Part shown: positions 42,128 through 52,543 of the stretch, piece by piece
Layout: each line of letters starts with the position of its first letter
How positions within the stretch are numbered: the stretch's first letter is position 1
NCBI GenBank assembly: GCA_030431585.1
Contig: JAUIIQ010000004.1
Location: 1-62,078 of the forward strand
Source: Gammaproteobacteria bacterium
GTDB taxonomy: Bacteria > Pseudomonadota > Gammaproteobacteria > Pseudomonadales > Halieaceae
DNA length: 62,078 bases
Direction: 5' to 3'
Translations under genes and position numbers: made by a program
The notes under the pieces: model-generated
Databases searched by the model: none
Told to the model about the DNA's origin: nothing
Seen by the model: only the letters and a program-made list of their open reading frames with translations

Positions 42128-43472
42128 AAAACAGGGTCGCCAGGCCAAGAAATGATACAAATCCGACAACGTCGGTAACGGTGGTGAGGATGACGCCGCC
42201 GGCCAGTGCCGGGTCTATGCGCAGCCTGGTCAGCAGTAGCGGCAGCGCGGCACCGGTAAAGGCAGCTGTGACCAGGTTGATGACCATGGCGGCAGCGATA
42301 ATCAGGCCAATGTTCCAGTCGCCGAACCACAGCGAGGCGGCGACAGCAACGACAGCCGCCCACAGGAATCCATTGAGCACGCCGATGGTCACTTCCCTCA
42401 CCAGCAGCCAATTCTGGTTGTTCCTGCCTACCTGACCCATGGCGATACCACGCACCAGAACGGTCAGTGTCTGGGTACCGGCGATGCCGCCCATCGAGGC
42501 GACTATAGGCATGAGCACGGCCAGCGCGACGACCTTGTCAAGAGTCTCCTGAAACATGTTGATTGCCGCCGCGGCGATAAACGCAGTGGCCAGGTTGATT
42601 CCCAGCCATATCGCGCGTTTGGGTGCAGCCCTGGATACCGGTGCGAAGGTGTCCTCCTCTTCATCCAGGCCGGCCATGGACATGAATGAGTGATCAGCAT
42701 CCTCGCGGATCACGTCCACCACATCGTCAATGGTGATTCGGCCCAGCAGCCTGCCGGCGTCATCTACCACTGGCGCTGAGACCCAGTCGTTGCGCTCGAA
42801 TAGCCTGGCTACTTCGTCATCCGGCATGTCCACCGGGATGGGGTTGACGTCGGTAACCATCATTTCCCGCACCGTCGTGGAGGGATCTGATACCAGCAGG
42901 GTGCGCAGCGGCAGCAGACCGATAAACTGGTCTGAGCGGTTGACCACGATCAGGTTGTCCGTCATTGGCGGCAGATCTTCGTGGCGGCGCAAGTAACGCA
43001 GCACCACGTCGAGCGTGAGCCTTGCGCGTATCGTGATGGTGTCGGTGTTCATCAGACCACCGGCCACATCGTCCGGGTACAGCATTACCTGTTCCAGACG
43101 GGCCCGGTCCTGGTGGTCCATTGAATTGAGCACTTCCCAGGTGATCCTGTCCGGGAGTTGCTGCAGGATGTCGGCAATATCGTCGTCTTCCAGACCTTCG
43201 GTTATGGTCGCAACTTCAGCTGCGTCCATACGCGACAGGAAGTGGGCCTGCAGGTCGTCCGGGAGTTCACCCAGGACCTCGCCCTCTATCTCGACATCGA
43301 TGAGTTTCCAGAGAATATTACGGAACTTGGGCGGGGAGGATTCCAGCAGGTGCGCGATGTCTGCGGGTGGCATGCCGTTGAGCATGCGCTGCACGTCAAT
43401 GAACGCACCGCTGTCCAGCGCGAGCGTCAGCCTGTCGAGTGTCTCCTGGGGTTTAGCAACGTTCTGGGGCAT
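42120..43472 (-). CDS. mgtE: Magnesium transporter MgtE
   Basis: HLLESSPPKFRNILWKLID N-domain, CBS region, GIAGTQTLTVLVRGIA membrane region. Confidence 0.96.
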   Translation of the reverse strand: MPQNVAKPQETLDRLTLALDSGAFIDVQRMLNGMPPADIAHLLESSPPKFRNILWKLIDVEIEGEVLGELPDDLQAHFLSRMDAAEVATITEGLEDDDIADILQQLPDRITWEVLNSMDHQDRARLEQVMLYPDDVAGGLMNTDTITIRARLTLDVVLRYLRRHEDLPPMTDNLIVVNRSDQFIGLLPLRTLLVSDPSTTVREMMVTDVNPIPVDMPDDEVARLFERNDWVSAPVVDDAGRLLGRITIDDVVDVIREDADHSFMSMAGLDEEEDTFAPVSRAAPKRAIWLGINLATAFIAAAAINMFQETLDKVVALAVLMPIVASMGGIAGTQTLTVLVRGIAMGQVGRNNQNWLLVREVTIGVLNGFLWAAVVAVAASLWFGDWNIGLIIAAAMVINLVTAAFTGAALPLLLTRLRIDPALAGGVILTTVTDVVGFVSFLGLATLFYA

Positions 43473-43568
43473 TTGCCGCTCCGTTCTGATGGACAGGCAG
43501 CACTGCCCGCCGCTGGCCGATTATCCGGGAAACAGCGGGCGGCAACAATGTGATTAGTTACGGGGGCG

Positions 43569-43838
43569 TTATTCTGCTTCGTCGAAGCGGTCGGCTATCA
43601 ATTTGGTCAGTGCGGCCAGTGCGTCCTCTTCATCATCGCCGTCTATCCTCAGATCCAGCACGGTACCTTTGCCCGCAGCCAGCATCATTACCGACATAAT
43701 GCTTTTGGCGTCAACCAGTTGCCCTTCCTTGCCAGCGCGAATGTCACTGGAAAACGCAGATGTGCAACCGACGAATTTTGCCGCAGCCCGCGCATGCAAG
43801 CCCAGCTTGTTGACGATAGTGACCTGGGTTTCAATCAC
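43569..43838 (-). CDS. HPr-family phosphocarrier protein (NPr, PTS-Ntr)
   Basis: VTIVNKLGLHARAAAKFVGC with active-site His; SIMSVMMLAAGKGT. Confidence 0.95.
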   Translation of the reverse strand: MIETQVTIVNKLGLHARAAAKFVGCTSAFSSDIRAGKEGQLVDAKSIMSVMMLAAGKGTVLDLRIDGDDEEDALAALTKLIADRFDEAE

Positions 43839-44693
43839 CTACTGCAATTCCCTGTGTCTGACATGAACGCCCGGATACTGCTGACGATAGTGTTGGAACA
43901 ACCTGTTGGCCAAGTATACCGAACGATGCTGCCCTCCGGTACAGCCAATGGCAACGGTCATATAGCTGCGGTTACTTTCTCGATAACGGGGTAACCAGGT
44001 ATCCAGAAAGTCGCGAATGTCCGTGTACAACTCGTGGGTGATGTCCTGGGCTTCGAGAAAGTCGCGTACTTCGGCATCGCTGCCATTCTTCAATCTCAGC
44101 TCTTTAACCCAGTGAGGGTTGGGCAGCATGCGCACGTCAAACACCAGGTCTGCATCGGCAGGTACCCCGCGCTTGAAGCCGAAGGACTGTATCAGCACAG
44201 ACATGCTGCCGCTGGCTGTGCCCAGCAAACGCTGCTTGATAGCATCGCGCAGCTCATAGATGGTCATCTGGCTGGTGTCCAGTACCAGCGAGGCTACGGT
44301 TGCAATCGGTTCCAGCAGTTCACGCTCCCTGGCGATGGCCTCTGCCAGAGGCATACTGTCGGATGTGAGCGGGTGCTTGCGTCGCGTCTCGGAAAAGCGT
44401 TTGATCAATGCCGATTCCTGGGCGTCGAGAAACAAAACCTCGGTCTCCACGGTGTCGGGCAGCGCGTCCATTACCGCGCCAAAGTCAGCCAGATACTTCC
44501 AGGCATTGCGAGCGTCTATGCAAACTGCGGTGCCACGAAAGTGTGCGAACTCCTCGCGCCGGGCCTCCGCCACCAGGGCCGGTAGCAGGGATACGGGGAG
44601 GTTATCGATACAGTAATAGCCTTCATCTTCCAGTTGATGCAGGGCGGTGCTTTTGCCCGAACCCGAGCGCCCACTGATAATAATGAGTTGCAT
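43839..44693 (-). CDS. rapZ: RNase adapter protein RapZ
   Basis: IISGRSGSGKSTALHQLEDEGYYCIDNLPVSLLP; AIGCTGGQHRSVY. Confidence 0.97.
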   Translation of the reverse strand: MQLIIISGRSGSGKSTALHQLEDEGYYCIDNLPVSLLPALVAEARREEFAHFRGTAVCIDARNAWKYLADFGAVMDALPDTVETEVLFLDAQESALIKRFSETRRKHPLTSDSMPLAEAIARERELLEPIATVASLVLDTSQMTIYELRDAIKQRLLGTASGSMSVLIQSFGFKRGVPADADLVFDVRMLPNPHWVKELRLKNGSDAEVRDFLEAQDITHELYTDIRDFLDTWLPRYRESNRSYMTVAIGCTGGQHRSVYLANRLFQHYRQQYPGVHVRHRELQ

Positions 44694-44699
44694 ACTGCC

Positions 44700-45176
44700 T
44701 CAGTGGCCCCGGGGGGCGACTGCCTCCGCCTCGGTGGCTATTCTGAACAGCTCAGCGTCGCCCCGCGCCGCCCGCAAGGCGTCACAAAACCGGGACTGAC
44801 TGAACAGGCGGGCGAGACCGGCGAGTGTCTCGAGATGCTGCTGGTGCGCCTCTTCCGGCACCAGTAGCGCGAAGACCAGATCCACCGGCTGATTGTCGGG
44901 CGAATCGAAATCTATGGGCTCCTCCAGGGTGAGCAGCGCTCCGGTGGGCTGGCTGCAATTGCCGATACGACAATGAGGTATGGCGATGCCATCTCCCAGA
45001 CCGGTGCTGCCCAGTTTTTCCCTGGCGATAAAATGGCTGAAGACCTCGTCGTATGACAGGGACAACTGGTCGTCACTGATGATGCGAGCGAGAGATTCGA
45101 AGAGTCGTTTTTTGCTGAGCCCCGGAACCTGGCATGCGGTTCGTTCCGGGGTCAGTAGTGGGGCAAGGGGCTGCAT
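44700..45176 (-). CDS. ptsN: PTS IIA-like nitrogen-regulatory protein PtsN
   Basis: EKLGSTGLGDGIAIPHCRI active site; neighbours rapZ and rpoN. Confidence 0.95.
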   Translation of the reverse strand: MQPLAPLLTPERTACQVPGLSKKRLFESLARIISDDQLSLSYDEVFSHFIAREKLGSTGLGDGIAIPHCRIGNCSQPTGALLTLEEPIDFDSPDNQPVDLVFALLVPEEAHQQHLETLAGLARLFSQSRFCDALRAARGDAELFRIATEAEAVAPRGH

Positions 45177-45194
45177 GATGTCGTCTGGCGGGCG

Positions 45195-45482
45195 CTAGTG
45201 CCCGCGGTTCTTTTCCTTGTGCTTGATCAATTGGCGGTCAAGTTTATCAGCCAGCGAGTCGATCGCGGCGTACATGTCTTCTGTTTCCGCGTGGGCAAAG
45301 ATATCGGCCCCCGAGATGTGAATTTTGGCCTCAGCTTTCTGCTCCATTTTTTCCACAATCAAGGTGACCTCGATGTTGGTAATCTGGTCGAAATGCCTTT
45401 GCAGGCGCTCGAACTTGTGTTCCACGTACTCACGCAGGGGATCGGTAACCTCCACATGGTGTCCGCTCACAGTCAGTTGCAT
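45195..45482 (-). CDS. hpf: Ribosome hibernation promoting factor
   Basis: MQLTVSGHHVEVTDPLREYVEHKFERLQRHFDQI. Confidence 0.95.
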   Translation of the reverse strand: MQLTVSGHHVEVTDPLREYVEHKFERLQRHFDQITNIEVTLIVEKMEQKAEAKIHISGADIFAHAETEDMYAAIDSLADKLDRQLIKHKEKNRGH

Positions 45483-45506
45483 ACTAATGCTCCTTCTTCA
45501 GGTTAA

Positions 45507-45536
45507 CCCGGTTTTCACCGGGACCGGCATTGCCGG
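45507..45536 (-). other. Two tandem short hairpins in rpoN-hpf intergenic/hpf leader
   Basis: Minus strand CCGGC-aat-GCCGG then CCCGGT-GAAA-ACCGGG (GNRA-type loop), upstream of hpf SD. Confidence 0.5.
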
Positions 45537-45637
45537 ATTTGTCCTTTGCTACAGTCTAGTCCAGTGCGTACTGGCAGGCGTTATTATTTCCTGTGCCCCC
45601 GGGATAGTTGCCGTTTTGCGAGGGTTTGCACCGGCCT

Positions 45638-47122
45638 TCATACGAGGCGCTTACGCTCGTTGGAAGGGGGGATTTGCAGGGTTTCACGATACTTGGCGAT
45701 GGTGCGCCGTGCTACCTTGATACCCTGCTCTTCCAGTAGCTGGGTGATTTTGTTGTCGCTCAAGGGCTTGCGCGGATTCTCTGCGGCCACCAGCTTCTTG
45801 ATCAGTGCGCGTATTGCAGTAGATGAGCATTCACCTCCGCTTGTAGTTGACACATGGCTGGAAAAGAAATACTTGAGTTCGAATATGCCACGCGGCGTGT
45901 GCATATACTTCTGGGTGGTGACCCGGGAAATGGTTGATTCATGCATCTCCACAGCTTCGGCAATATCATGCAGAACCAGGGGTTTCATTGCCTCCTCGCC
46001 ATACTCCAGGAAATTCCGCTGATGCTCCACGATTTTTGTTGCAACCTTCATCAGGGTCTCATTGCGGCTCTGCAGGCTCTTGAGGAACCAACGAGCTTCC
46101 TGCAGGTTGTCGCGCAAATAGGTATTGTCCTCGCTGTTGTCTGCACGTTTGATAAGGCTGGCGTAACCGCTGTTTATCCGTAATTTGGGTGCAATGTCCG
46201 GATTGAGTTCCACTCGCCAGCGCCCATCTTTCTTGCTGACGAATACATCCGGCACGACGTATTCGACCTCCTCTGGAGCAAAAGTTTCTCCCGGCCTCGG
46301 GTCCAGTGTTTGTATCAGGGCCAGAACGTCCCGCAGTTGCGATTCCTTCAGCCGTGTGCGCCGCATGATCTGCTTGAAATCACCACTCGCCAGCTGCGGC
46401 AGGTGTCGGTTGAGTATCACTCTGGCCTGTTCCAGATAAGGGGTCGAGGGCGGCAGCTGCTGCAACTGCACCAGCAGGCATTCCTGCAGGTCCCTGGTGC
46501 ATACGCCGGGGGGCTCGAACTGTTGCAGGCGGTGCAGTACTGCCACGACCTCATCCATCTCAATGTCGAGTTCGGCGTCGAATGACTCAAGGATCTCTTC
46601 AAGGCTGAGGTTCAAGCGGCCGGTGCCGTCGGTAGCGTCGATAATAGAGAGGGCAATCAGACGGTCGGTGTCAGAGAGCCGGGCCAGATTGAGTTGCCAG
46701 AGTAGTTGCTCCCGCAGGCTTTCTCTCGGGGCATTGCGCGATTCGAAATCACTATCGGAAAAGTCGTCTCCGACCGGTGCAGGGGGCGCTGAACCAGAGG
46801 GCAGCAGGTCGTCCCACTGGGTGTCCACGGGCAGATCGTCAGGCATGGTCTCACTGCTGCTGGCATCCGTGGCGCTCTCTTGCCAGTCTTCTTTTTCCTG
46901 GGTGGCTTCCTCTGCCTGTGTGCTCTGTCCGCGCTCTTCCTCGCCCTGGGGGTCTGACGTAGAGTCGTCCTCATTAACCTCCAGCAGCGGGTTGCTGTCC
47001 AGTGCCTGTTGAATCTCCTGCTGCAGGTCGAGAGTGGAAAGCTGCAACAAACGAATGGCCTGCTGCAGCTGAGGTGTCATCGTCAGCTGCTGGCCAAGTT
47101 TTAGTTGAAGCGACTGTTTCAT
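45638..47122 (-). CDS. rpoN: RNA polymerase sigma-54 factor
   Basis: [37 protein letters not shown]; RpoN box [10 protein letters not shown]. Confidence 0.98.
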   Translation of the reverse strand: MKQSLQLKLGQQLTMTPQLQQAIRLLQLSTLDLQQEIQQALDSNPLLEVNEDDSTSDPQGEEERGQSTQAEEATQEKEDWQESATDASSSETMPDDLPVDTQWDDLLPSGSAPPAPVGDDFSDSDFESRNAPRESLREQLLWQLNLARLSDTDRLIALSIIDATDGTGRLNLSLEEILESFDAELDIEMDEVVAVLHRLQQFEPPGVCTRDLQECLLVQLQQLPPSTPYLEQARVILNRHLPQLASGDFKQIMRRTRLKESQLRDVLALIQTLDPRPGETFAPEEVEYVVPDVFVSKKDGRWRVELNPDIAPKLRINSGYASLIKRADNSEDNTYLRDNLQEARWFLKSLQSRNETLMKVATKIVEHQRNFLEYGEEAMKPLVLHDIAEAVEMHESTISRVTTQKYMHTPRGIFELKYFFSSHVSTTSGGECSSTAIRALIKKLVAAENPRKPLSDNKITQLLEEQGIKVARRTIAKYRETLQIPPSNERKRLV

Positions 47123-47244
47123 CGAATGTCTGGCTGGCTTGTTCGCCCCTGTTTTGCAAGAGCGTCCTCAATGACTTCGGTATCAGTTTAGCGCTGCGCC
47201 AAGAGCTGTGGCAACCGTCTGGCGCGAAATTTGCTTATTGACTT

Positions 47245-47284
47245 TTCAGAATGTGAAGCATGCCCATTTGCATCACATTCTGAA
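47245..47284. repeat. Perfect 12-bp inverted repeat spanning lptB stop codon
   Basis: TTCAGAATGTGA (47245-47256) and TCACATTCTGAA (47273-47284), 16-nt spacer. Confidence 0.9.
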
Positions 47285-47998
47285 CTGCTCGCCGAGATAG
47301 ATTTTGCGCACGTGGGCGTTGTTCAGGACGTCTTCAGCCGTGCCGGACGCAATGATATGACCTTCGCCGACAATGTAGGCCTTTTCACAGATATCAAGGG
47401 TATCGCGAACGTTGTGGTCAGTGATCAGTACACCAATGCCACGGTCGCGAAGATGATTGATGATTTGCTTGATATCACTCACTGAGATGGGATCCACCCC
47501 GGCGAAGGGTTCATCCAGCAGGATAAAGTCGGGCTCGGCCGCGAGCGCGCGCGCAATCTCCACACGCCTTCGCTCGCCGCCGGAGAGTGATTGCCCAAGG
47601 CTGTCCTGAAGGTGCTGTACGTGGAATTCGGTGAGCAGCTGGTCACGTAAGGCCAGGCGCTGTGGACGCGTCAGGTCAGGCCGGGTTTCGAGAATAGCGA
47701 GAATGTTGTCACCCACCGAGAGCTTGCGGAATATCGATGCTTCCTGGGGGAGATAGCCTATGCCACGTCGGGCCCTTTCATGCATGGCCAGTGGGGTGAT
47801 GTCTTCACCGTTGAGCTCAATCAGCCCCCTGTCCGCCTGAATGATACCGGTGATCATATAGAAACAGGTGGTTTTACCCGCGCCATTGGGGCCCAGCAGC
47901 CCCACTACCTGCCCGCTGTCGATTTGCAGGGAAACGTCCTGCACAACTTCGCGGCCGCGATAGGCCTTGGCCAGTTTACTCGCCTGCAGCCGTGCCAC
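47273..47998 (-). CDS. lptB: LPS export ABC transporter ATPase LptB
   Basis: [52 protein letters not shown]. Confidence 0.97.
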   Translation of the reverse strand: MARLQASKLAKAYRGREVVQDVSLQIDSGQVVGLLGPNGAGKTTCFYMITGIIQADRGLIELNGEDITPLAMHERARRGIGYLPQEASIFRKLSVGDNILAILETRPDLTRPQRLALRDQLLTEFHVQHLQDSLGQSLSGGERRRVEIARALAAEPDFILLDEPFAGVDPISVSDIKQIINHLRDRGIGVLITDHNVRDTLDICEKAYIVGEGHIIASGTAEDVLNNAHVRKIYLGEQFRM

Positions 47999-48542
47999 TA
48001 TCCACTTCCTGTTGCTCCAGTGCCTCGGCGGGTATCACCACTTGAACCCGGCTGGTGTCGTCGCCCTGGGCAGACTCTGCCTTTACCAGTTGTTGCTCCA
48101 TTAGGTAGTCAATGGAATCTCCGGTGACAATGGAGCCTTCCTGCTCGATATGGGCATTGTCTCGCAACTCCACCCGCTGTTCACTCTTGATGTACTGGAT
48201 GCTGTCTGCTCTCGCTTTTATCAGGCCTTTTTCGGGGTCCGGTTGTTGCTGCAGGCGCGCCGGACTTCCGGTGGCCAGAATACGGTCGGCCGCTTCACCA
48301 ACGTGATAGATAGTGATCTGCTCCGCTTCGATATGAAGGCTGCCCTGGTCCATCTTTACGTTGCCCTGGTAACGCGTAAAACCCTGCTTTTCGTCGCGCA
48401 GCGCCTGGTCCGCTTCAATGTGGATAGGTTGCTTGCGGTCCTCTGGCAGTGCCAGGGCCATGCCAGCTGACATCAGGACGAGGCCAGTCAGGATAGCGGC
48501 GACCAGCCGATTAGGGCAGAGGCTCATAGATACTCTCCACAT
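47976..48542 (-). CDS. lptA: LPS transport periplasmic protein LptA
   Basis: [46 protein letters not shown]. Confidence 0.94.
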   Translation of the reverse strand: MWRVSMSLCPNRLVAAILTGLVLMSAGMALALPEDRKQPIHIEADQALRDEKQGFTRYQGNVKMDQGSLHIEAEQITIYHVGEAADRILATGSPARLQQQPDPEKGLIKARADSIQYIKSEQRVELRDNAHIEQEGSIVTGDSIDYLMEQQLVKAESAQGDDTSRVQVVIPAEALEQQEVDSGTAAGE

Positions 48543-49068
48543 TGGCTTTCAGAATGAAAGTCTCATCGTTCAGGTTTGCGATGAGGCCTTCTGCGGTAGT
48601 GCGGTTATCGCCCTGCGTCAGCGTGACCGGTTTCTGCGAGGTGGCAATCTTGTCATCCACCTCGATATCCAGTGCATGGGTATCCATGCGGGTGCCTGTC
48701 TGGTCGTGGATCAGTACCACCTTCTTGCGCAACAGCAGGCGCTCTCTGTGAGTCTCGAAGCGGCCGCGGTCGGCGACCGCGGACCAGGTCTTGTCATTGC
48801 CGCTATGGGCGTAGAAACGTGGCTTCGTCAATAATGAGACGCTGCCTTGCTGAAATTGTTCCACACGATCGGCCTCCAGAATGTCGGTCAGCTCGCCGCT
48901 GTCGTCGAATGACCAGGCCCGCGTGTGCTCGATATACGTTTGCGGCAGCTCGCCCTGGCGTTTCATCGCTTGCGGATCGGGGCTCTGCGAGGTCAGTGGC
49001 GACCAATAATAATTTGCGGCCAGAACCAGCGCTATAGCCAGCAATACTTGCAATGTCGGTCTGGGCAT
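48511..49068 (-). CDS. lptC: LPS export protein LptC
   Basis: N-terminal TM; THRERLLLRKKVVLIHDQTGTRMDTHALDIEVDDKIATSQKPVTLTQG; between kdsC and lptA. Confidence 0.92.
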   Translation of the reverse strand: MPRPTLQVLLAIALVLAANYYWSPLTSQSPDPQAMKRQGELPQTYIEHTRAWSFDDSGELTDILEADRVEQFQQGSVSLLTKPRFYAHSGNDKTWSAVADRGRFETHRERLLLRKKVVLIHDQTGTRMDTHALDIEVDDKIATSQKPVTLTQGDNRTTAEGLIANLNDETFILKANVESIYEPLP

Positions 49069-49589
49069 CACGCGTAGTTCGCCGTCAGCGCATCCAGCGA
49101 ACCGCGCCATCGTAGCAGTTGCTCGCAGGCCTGGCGCACCGCACCGGCACCACCGTTGCAGGAGCTGACCCAGTCAGCTGCCTCACGCAGTGCTGCAGTG
49201 GCATCGGCCGGTGCCATGCCAATCCCTGCAGCACACACGGCGGCGAGGTCGGGTAGGTCATCTCCCATGTAGGCACATTGACCGGGTTCCAGTTTGCGCG
49301 CCGCACAGACTTCCTGTAATGCGGTCAGTTTGTCCTCGCGTCCCTGTATCACGTCCTCGATGCCCAGTTCACTGGCGCGACGGGCGACGATCGCTGAACT
49401 GCGACCTGTGATCAGCACGACCTCGACACCGTCGCGCTGCAATAACTTGATGCCCAGGCCATCCTTGATGCTGAAACTCTTCAGTTCCTCGCCGTTATTG
49501 CCATAGTAGATACGACCATCTGTCAACACACCGTCCACGTCCAGTGCCAGCAGGCGGATGGCTTTGGCTTTGCTTGTAACTTCGGACAT
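49068..49589 (-). CDS. kdsC: 3-deoxy-D-manno-octulosonate 8-phosphate phosphatase
   Basis: RLLALDVDGVLTDGRIYYGNNGEELKSFSIKDGLGIKLL. Confidence 0.96.
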   Translation of the reverse strand: MSEVTSKAKAIRLLALDVDGVLTDGRIYYGNNGEELKSFSIKDGLGIKLLQRDGVEVVLITGRSSAIVARRASELGIEDVIQGREDKLTALQEVCAARKLEPGQCAYMGDDLPDLAAVCAAGIGMAPADATAALREAADWVSSCNGGAGAVRQACEQLLRWRGSLDALTANYA

Positions 49590-49594
49590 GGTAA

Positions 49595-50575
49595 TCAGGC
49601 TATCCCCGCGTGTAACAGGTGCATAAGGTGAAGGACACCGCAGGTGTTTCCGGCCTCGTCTACCACTACCAGCGCGCTGATCTCATGTTTTTCCATGATA
49701 CGCAAAGCCTCTGCAGCGAGCATATTGGGACTGGCGGTTTTCGCGCCCGTGGTCATCAGCTCGGCAATCGGCGTATTGTTGATGTCTACCCTCTGGTCCA
49801 GCGCCCGGCGCAGGTCACCGTCGGTGAAGATGCCGGTCAGTTGACCCGCGGTATTGGTCACCGTTGTCATCCCCAGCCCCTTGTTGCTGATTTCCAGTAG
49901 TGCTGATGAAAGTACAGTTGTGGCCGTAACGGTCGGGATTGCCGCGCCCGTTTTCATCACGTCTTCCACTTTCAGCAGCAACTTCCTGCCCAGCGTGCCG
50001 CCGGGATGGGAGAAGGCGAAATCCTCGGCAGTAAAGCCACGCGCTTCCAGCAGGGCTATGGCCAGTGCGTCGCCCATCACCAGTGCCGTGGTCGTACTGG
50101 ATGTGGGAGCCAGGTCCAGCGGACAGGCCTCCGTGGCCACGCCCGTGTCCAGATGAGCATTCGCGGCCTGCGCCAGGGTGGAGCGGGGGTTGCCTGTCAT
50201 CGCTATCAGGCTGATGCCCAGGCGTTTGAGTAATGGCAGCAGAGTCACGATTTCATTTACTTCCCCGCTGTTGGAAAGCGCGATGACGGCATCGGCAGCG
50301 GTAATCATGCCCATGTCTCCGTGACTGGCCTCGCCGGGATGAACGAAATAGGAAGGCGTTCCGGTGCTGGCAAGCGTGGCTGCAATTTTGCGGGCAATGT
50401 GTCCGGATTTCCCCATGCCGGTGACGATGACCCGGCCATCGCAGCGCAACAGCAGCTGGCAGGCTTTTTCAAACTCCTCGCCAATACGCTCTGCCATGGC
50501 GATCACGGCCTGCGCTTCCATATCGATAGTGCGTTTGGCTGAAGCTATGAAGTTGCCGGACGGGGTTTCCGTCAT
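49595..50575 (-). CDS. kdsD: Arabinose-5-phosphate isomerase (KdsD/KpsF/GutQ)
   Basis: VIVTGMGKSGHIARKIAATLASTGTPSYFVHPGEASHGDMGMI; two CBS domains. Confidence 0.95.
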   Translation of the reverse strand: MTETPSGNFIASAKRTIDMEAQAVIAMAERIGEEFEKACQLLLRCDGRVIVTGMGKSGHIARKIAATLASTGTPSYFVHPGEASHGDMGMITAADAVIALSNSGEVNEIVTLLPLLKRLGISLIAMTGNPRSTLAQAANAHLDTGVATEACPLDLAPTSSTTTALVMGDALAIALLEARGFTAEDFAFSHPGGTLGRKLLLKVEDVMKTGAAIPTVTATTVLSSALLEISNKGLGMTTVTNTAGQLTGIFTDGDLRRALDQRVDINNTPIAELMTTGAKTASPNMLAAEALRIMEKHEISALVVVDEAGNTCGVLHLMHLLHAGIA

Positions 50576-50591
50576 AGGTCTGGACCCTGAG

Positions 50592-51566
50592 TCAGATGCT
50601 GATGTACAGCCAGTAATAATACAGCGCGTAGAAAGAGACTAACAACACCCCGACCGTACGCCCCAGATAGGAGTGCCCGCTGGTAGAGGCTTTGCGCCCC
50701 AGGCTGATGAAAATAGCGAAGGCCAGGAAAACGGTGAGGAATGCCATGGTGGGGTAGTCACGCGTCATTACCGCCGGCTCAAGGGTTTCGGCGGCAACGA
50801 TGCCGGGAATACTCATCACTGCCAGCAGGTTGAACATGTTGGAGCCGATCACGTTACCAATGGCGATTTCAGTGTGCCCGCGCAGAGCGCTGGCAATCGT
50901 CGCGGCCAGCTCCGGAAGGCTGGTGCCAACGGCGACTATGGTCAGTCCAATAATCAGCTCGGAAACCCCCAGTGTCTCGGCGACGACCACCGCCCCCCAT
51001 ACCAGCATGCGCGAGCTAACGACCAGAAGCGACAGACCGATGACGAATGAAAGCCACGCGCGCAGCGGGCTGAGTCCCTGCAGGTACTCTTCTTCGGCTT
51101 CCTCTACCAGCACGTCGTCCTGCTGCTGGCTGCGCACCATGTGCACGATGATCAACACCAGCGTTCCCACCATCAGCCAGGCGTCGAGGCTGGACAGTTC
51201 GCTGTCGATCAGCAGCACGCCGGCGCTGATGGTGACCAGCAGCAGGAGTGGCATTTCCTTTTTCATGCAGCTTTTGTGCACCATCATTGGCACGACCAGG
51301 AGAGTGATCCCCAGTACCAGACCAATGTTGGCTATATTTGAGCCGATGGCGTTGCCGATCGCCAGGTCACCTGCTCCGGAAAGGGCGGCGGTCAGCGAGA
51401 CCAGTATTTCCGGAGCCGATGTGCCCAGAGAAACGATGGTAAGTCCGATAATGATGGGAGACATACCCATGTTTTCGGCTATTGATGCGGCCCCGGCCAC
51501 AAACAGGTCAGCGCTCCAGATAAGAACAATAAAACCGATAAGTATGGTTGCTGCCGCTAACAGCAT
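50592..51566 (-). CDS. Calcium/sodium antiporter (YrbG family)
   Basis: IGLTIVSLGTSAPEILVS and IGLTIVAVGTSLPELAAT CaCA repeats. Confidence 0.94.
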   Translation of the reverse strand: MLLAAATILIGFIVLIWSADLFVAGAASIAENMGMSPIIIGLTIVSLGTSAPEILVSLTAALSGAGDLAIGNAIGSNIANIGLVLGITLLVVPMMVHKSCMKKEMPLLLLVTISAGVLLIDSELSSLDAWLMVGTLVLIIVHMVRSQQQDDVLVEEAEEEYLQGLSPLRAWLSFVIGLSLLVVSSRMLVWGAVVVAETLGVSELIIGLTIVAVGTSLPELAATIASALRGHTEIAIGNVIGSNMFNLLAVMSIPGIVAAETLEPAVMTRDYPTMAFLTVFLAFAIFISLGRKASTSGHSYLGRTVGVLLVSFYALYYYWLYISI

Positions 51567-51752
51567 AGAGGCCTGTTTCCTGTTAAAGTAGTCGCCGCGC
51601 CTGGCTGTGGAACTGCGCGGGCAGGACTGTTGTCAGATTTACCGGGCGCGGCAGCCCGCGTGAGAACCTGTGTTCAAGAAGCGCAATAGAGGCGGATTAT
51701 ACAGGGCGCTGCCGTCGTGAATAGTAGTAATGGACCGCTGCGGGGAGCAGAG

Positions 51753-52430
51753 ATGACGTTTCGTATGCAATTGAGTTGGTTATTTGCCCTGGTTCTGCTT
51801 GCCCAGAGTGTTGGCGCGCAAGAGGGCAAAGCCAGGGACGCGGCGGGTGTTACCGCCCATGATGTGGTGCAAATCACCACGGAAAACGTGATGGACGTTG
51901 TCACCGAGGCAAAGGACTACGCCGAGGAAGACCCGGAGCGCTACTACCAGTCTATCCAGGAGATTCTGGACCCGGTGGTGGATTTCCGCGGTTTTGCGCG
52001 CGGTGTAATGGGGCCTTACGCCAGCAGCGAGCGCTACCGTTCCCTGGATGAGCAGGGCCGTGCGCAGCTACGCCAGCAGCTTGATCGATTTACCGAGGTG
52101 ATGCGCAGCGGCATGGTGCGGACATACGGCAAAGGCCTGCTCGCGTTTGGCGGCTCTCGCATACAGGTGTCCAGACCCTCTGCAGAGGAGGCGCAGGCAT
52201 CACGGGTGTCAGTGGAGCAGTTGATCTATTCTGACGCCACCGAACCTTACGTGGTGATGTACCAGATGGGCCGCGACCGGTCCGGTGAATGGAAGCTGCG
52301 CAACATGATTATCGAGAACGTCAATCTCGGTGAGATCTATCGTAGTCAGTTCGAGTCCGCCGCGCGCAAGCAGGACGGTGACCTCGATGCGGTGATCGCC
52401 AACTGGTCTGCAATCAGTGTAGAGGGCTGA
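51753..52430 (+). CDS. mlaC: Phospholipid-binding protein MlaC (Ttg2D family)
   Basis: YYQSIQEILDPVVDFRGFARGVMGPYAS...LIYSDATEPYVVMYQMGRDRSGEWKLRNMIIENVNLGEIYRSQF. Confidence 0.92.
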   Translation: MTFRMQLSWLFALVLLAQSVGAQEGKARDAAGVTAHDVVQITTENVMDVVTEAKDYAEEDPERYYQSIQEILDPVVDFRGFARGVMGPYASSERYRSLDEQGRAQLRQQLDRFTEVMRSGMVRTYGKGLLAFGGSRIQVSRPSAEEAQASRVSVEQLIYSDATEPYVVMYQMGRDRSGEWKLRNMIIENVNLGEIYRSQFESAARKQDGDLDAVIANWSAISVEG

Positions 52431-52543
52431 TACTCACCCGCAGCTGTCGCCTTTACCCAGAATTTCTCCTAAAATGCGGCGTCGCTGGCGTCTGCCCCGG
52501 GCGTGATGCCAGCCTGTTTATTTCACCCATCAGGGAGATCCGT

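Noticed and set aside
45638-51566. rpoN/lpt/kds/yrbG cluster as a novel system
   Set aside because: Standard conserved gammaproteobacterial gene order; only the embedded inverted repeat and leader hairpins are unusual.
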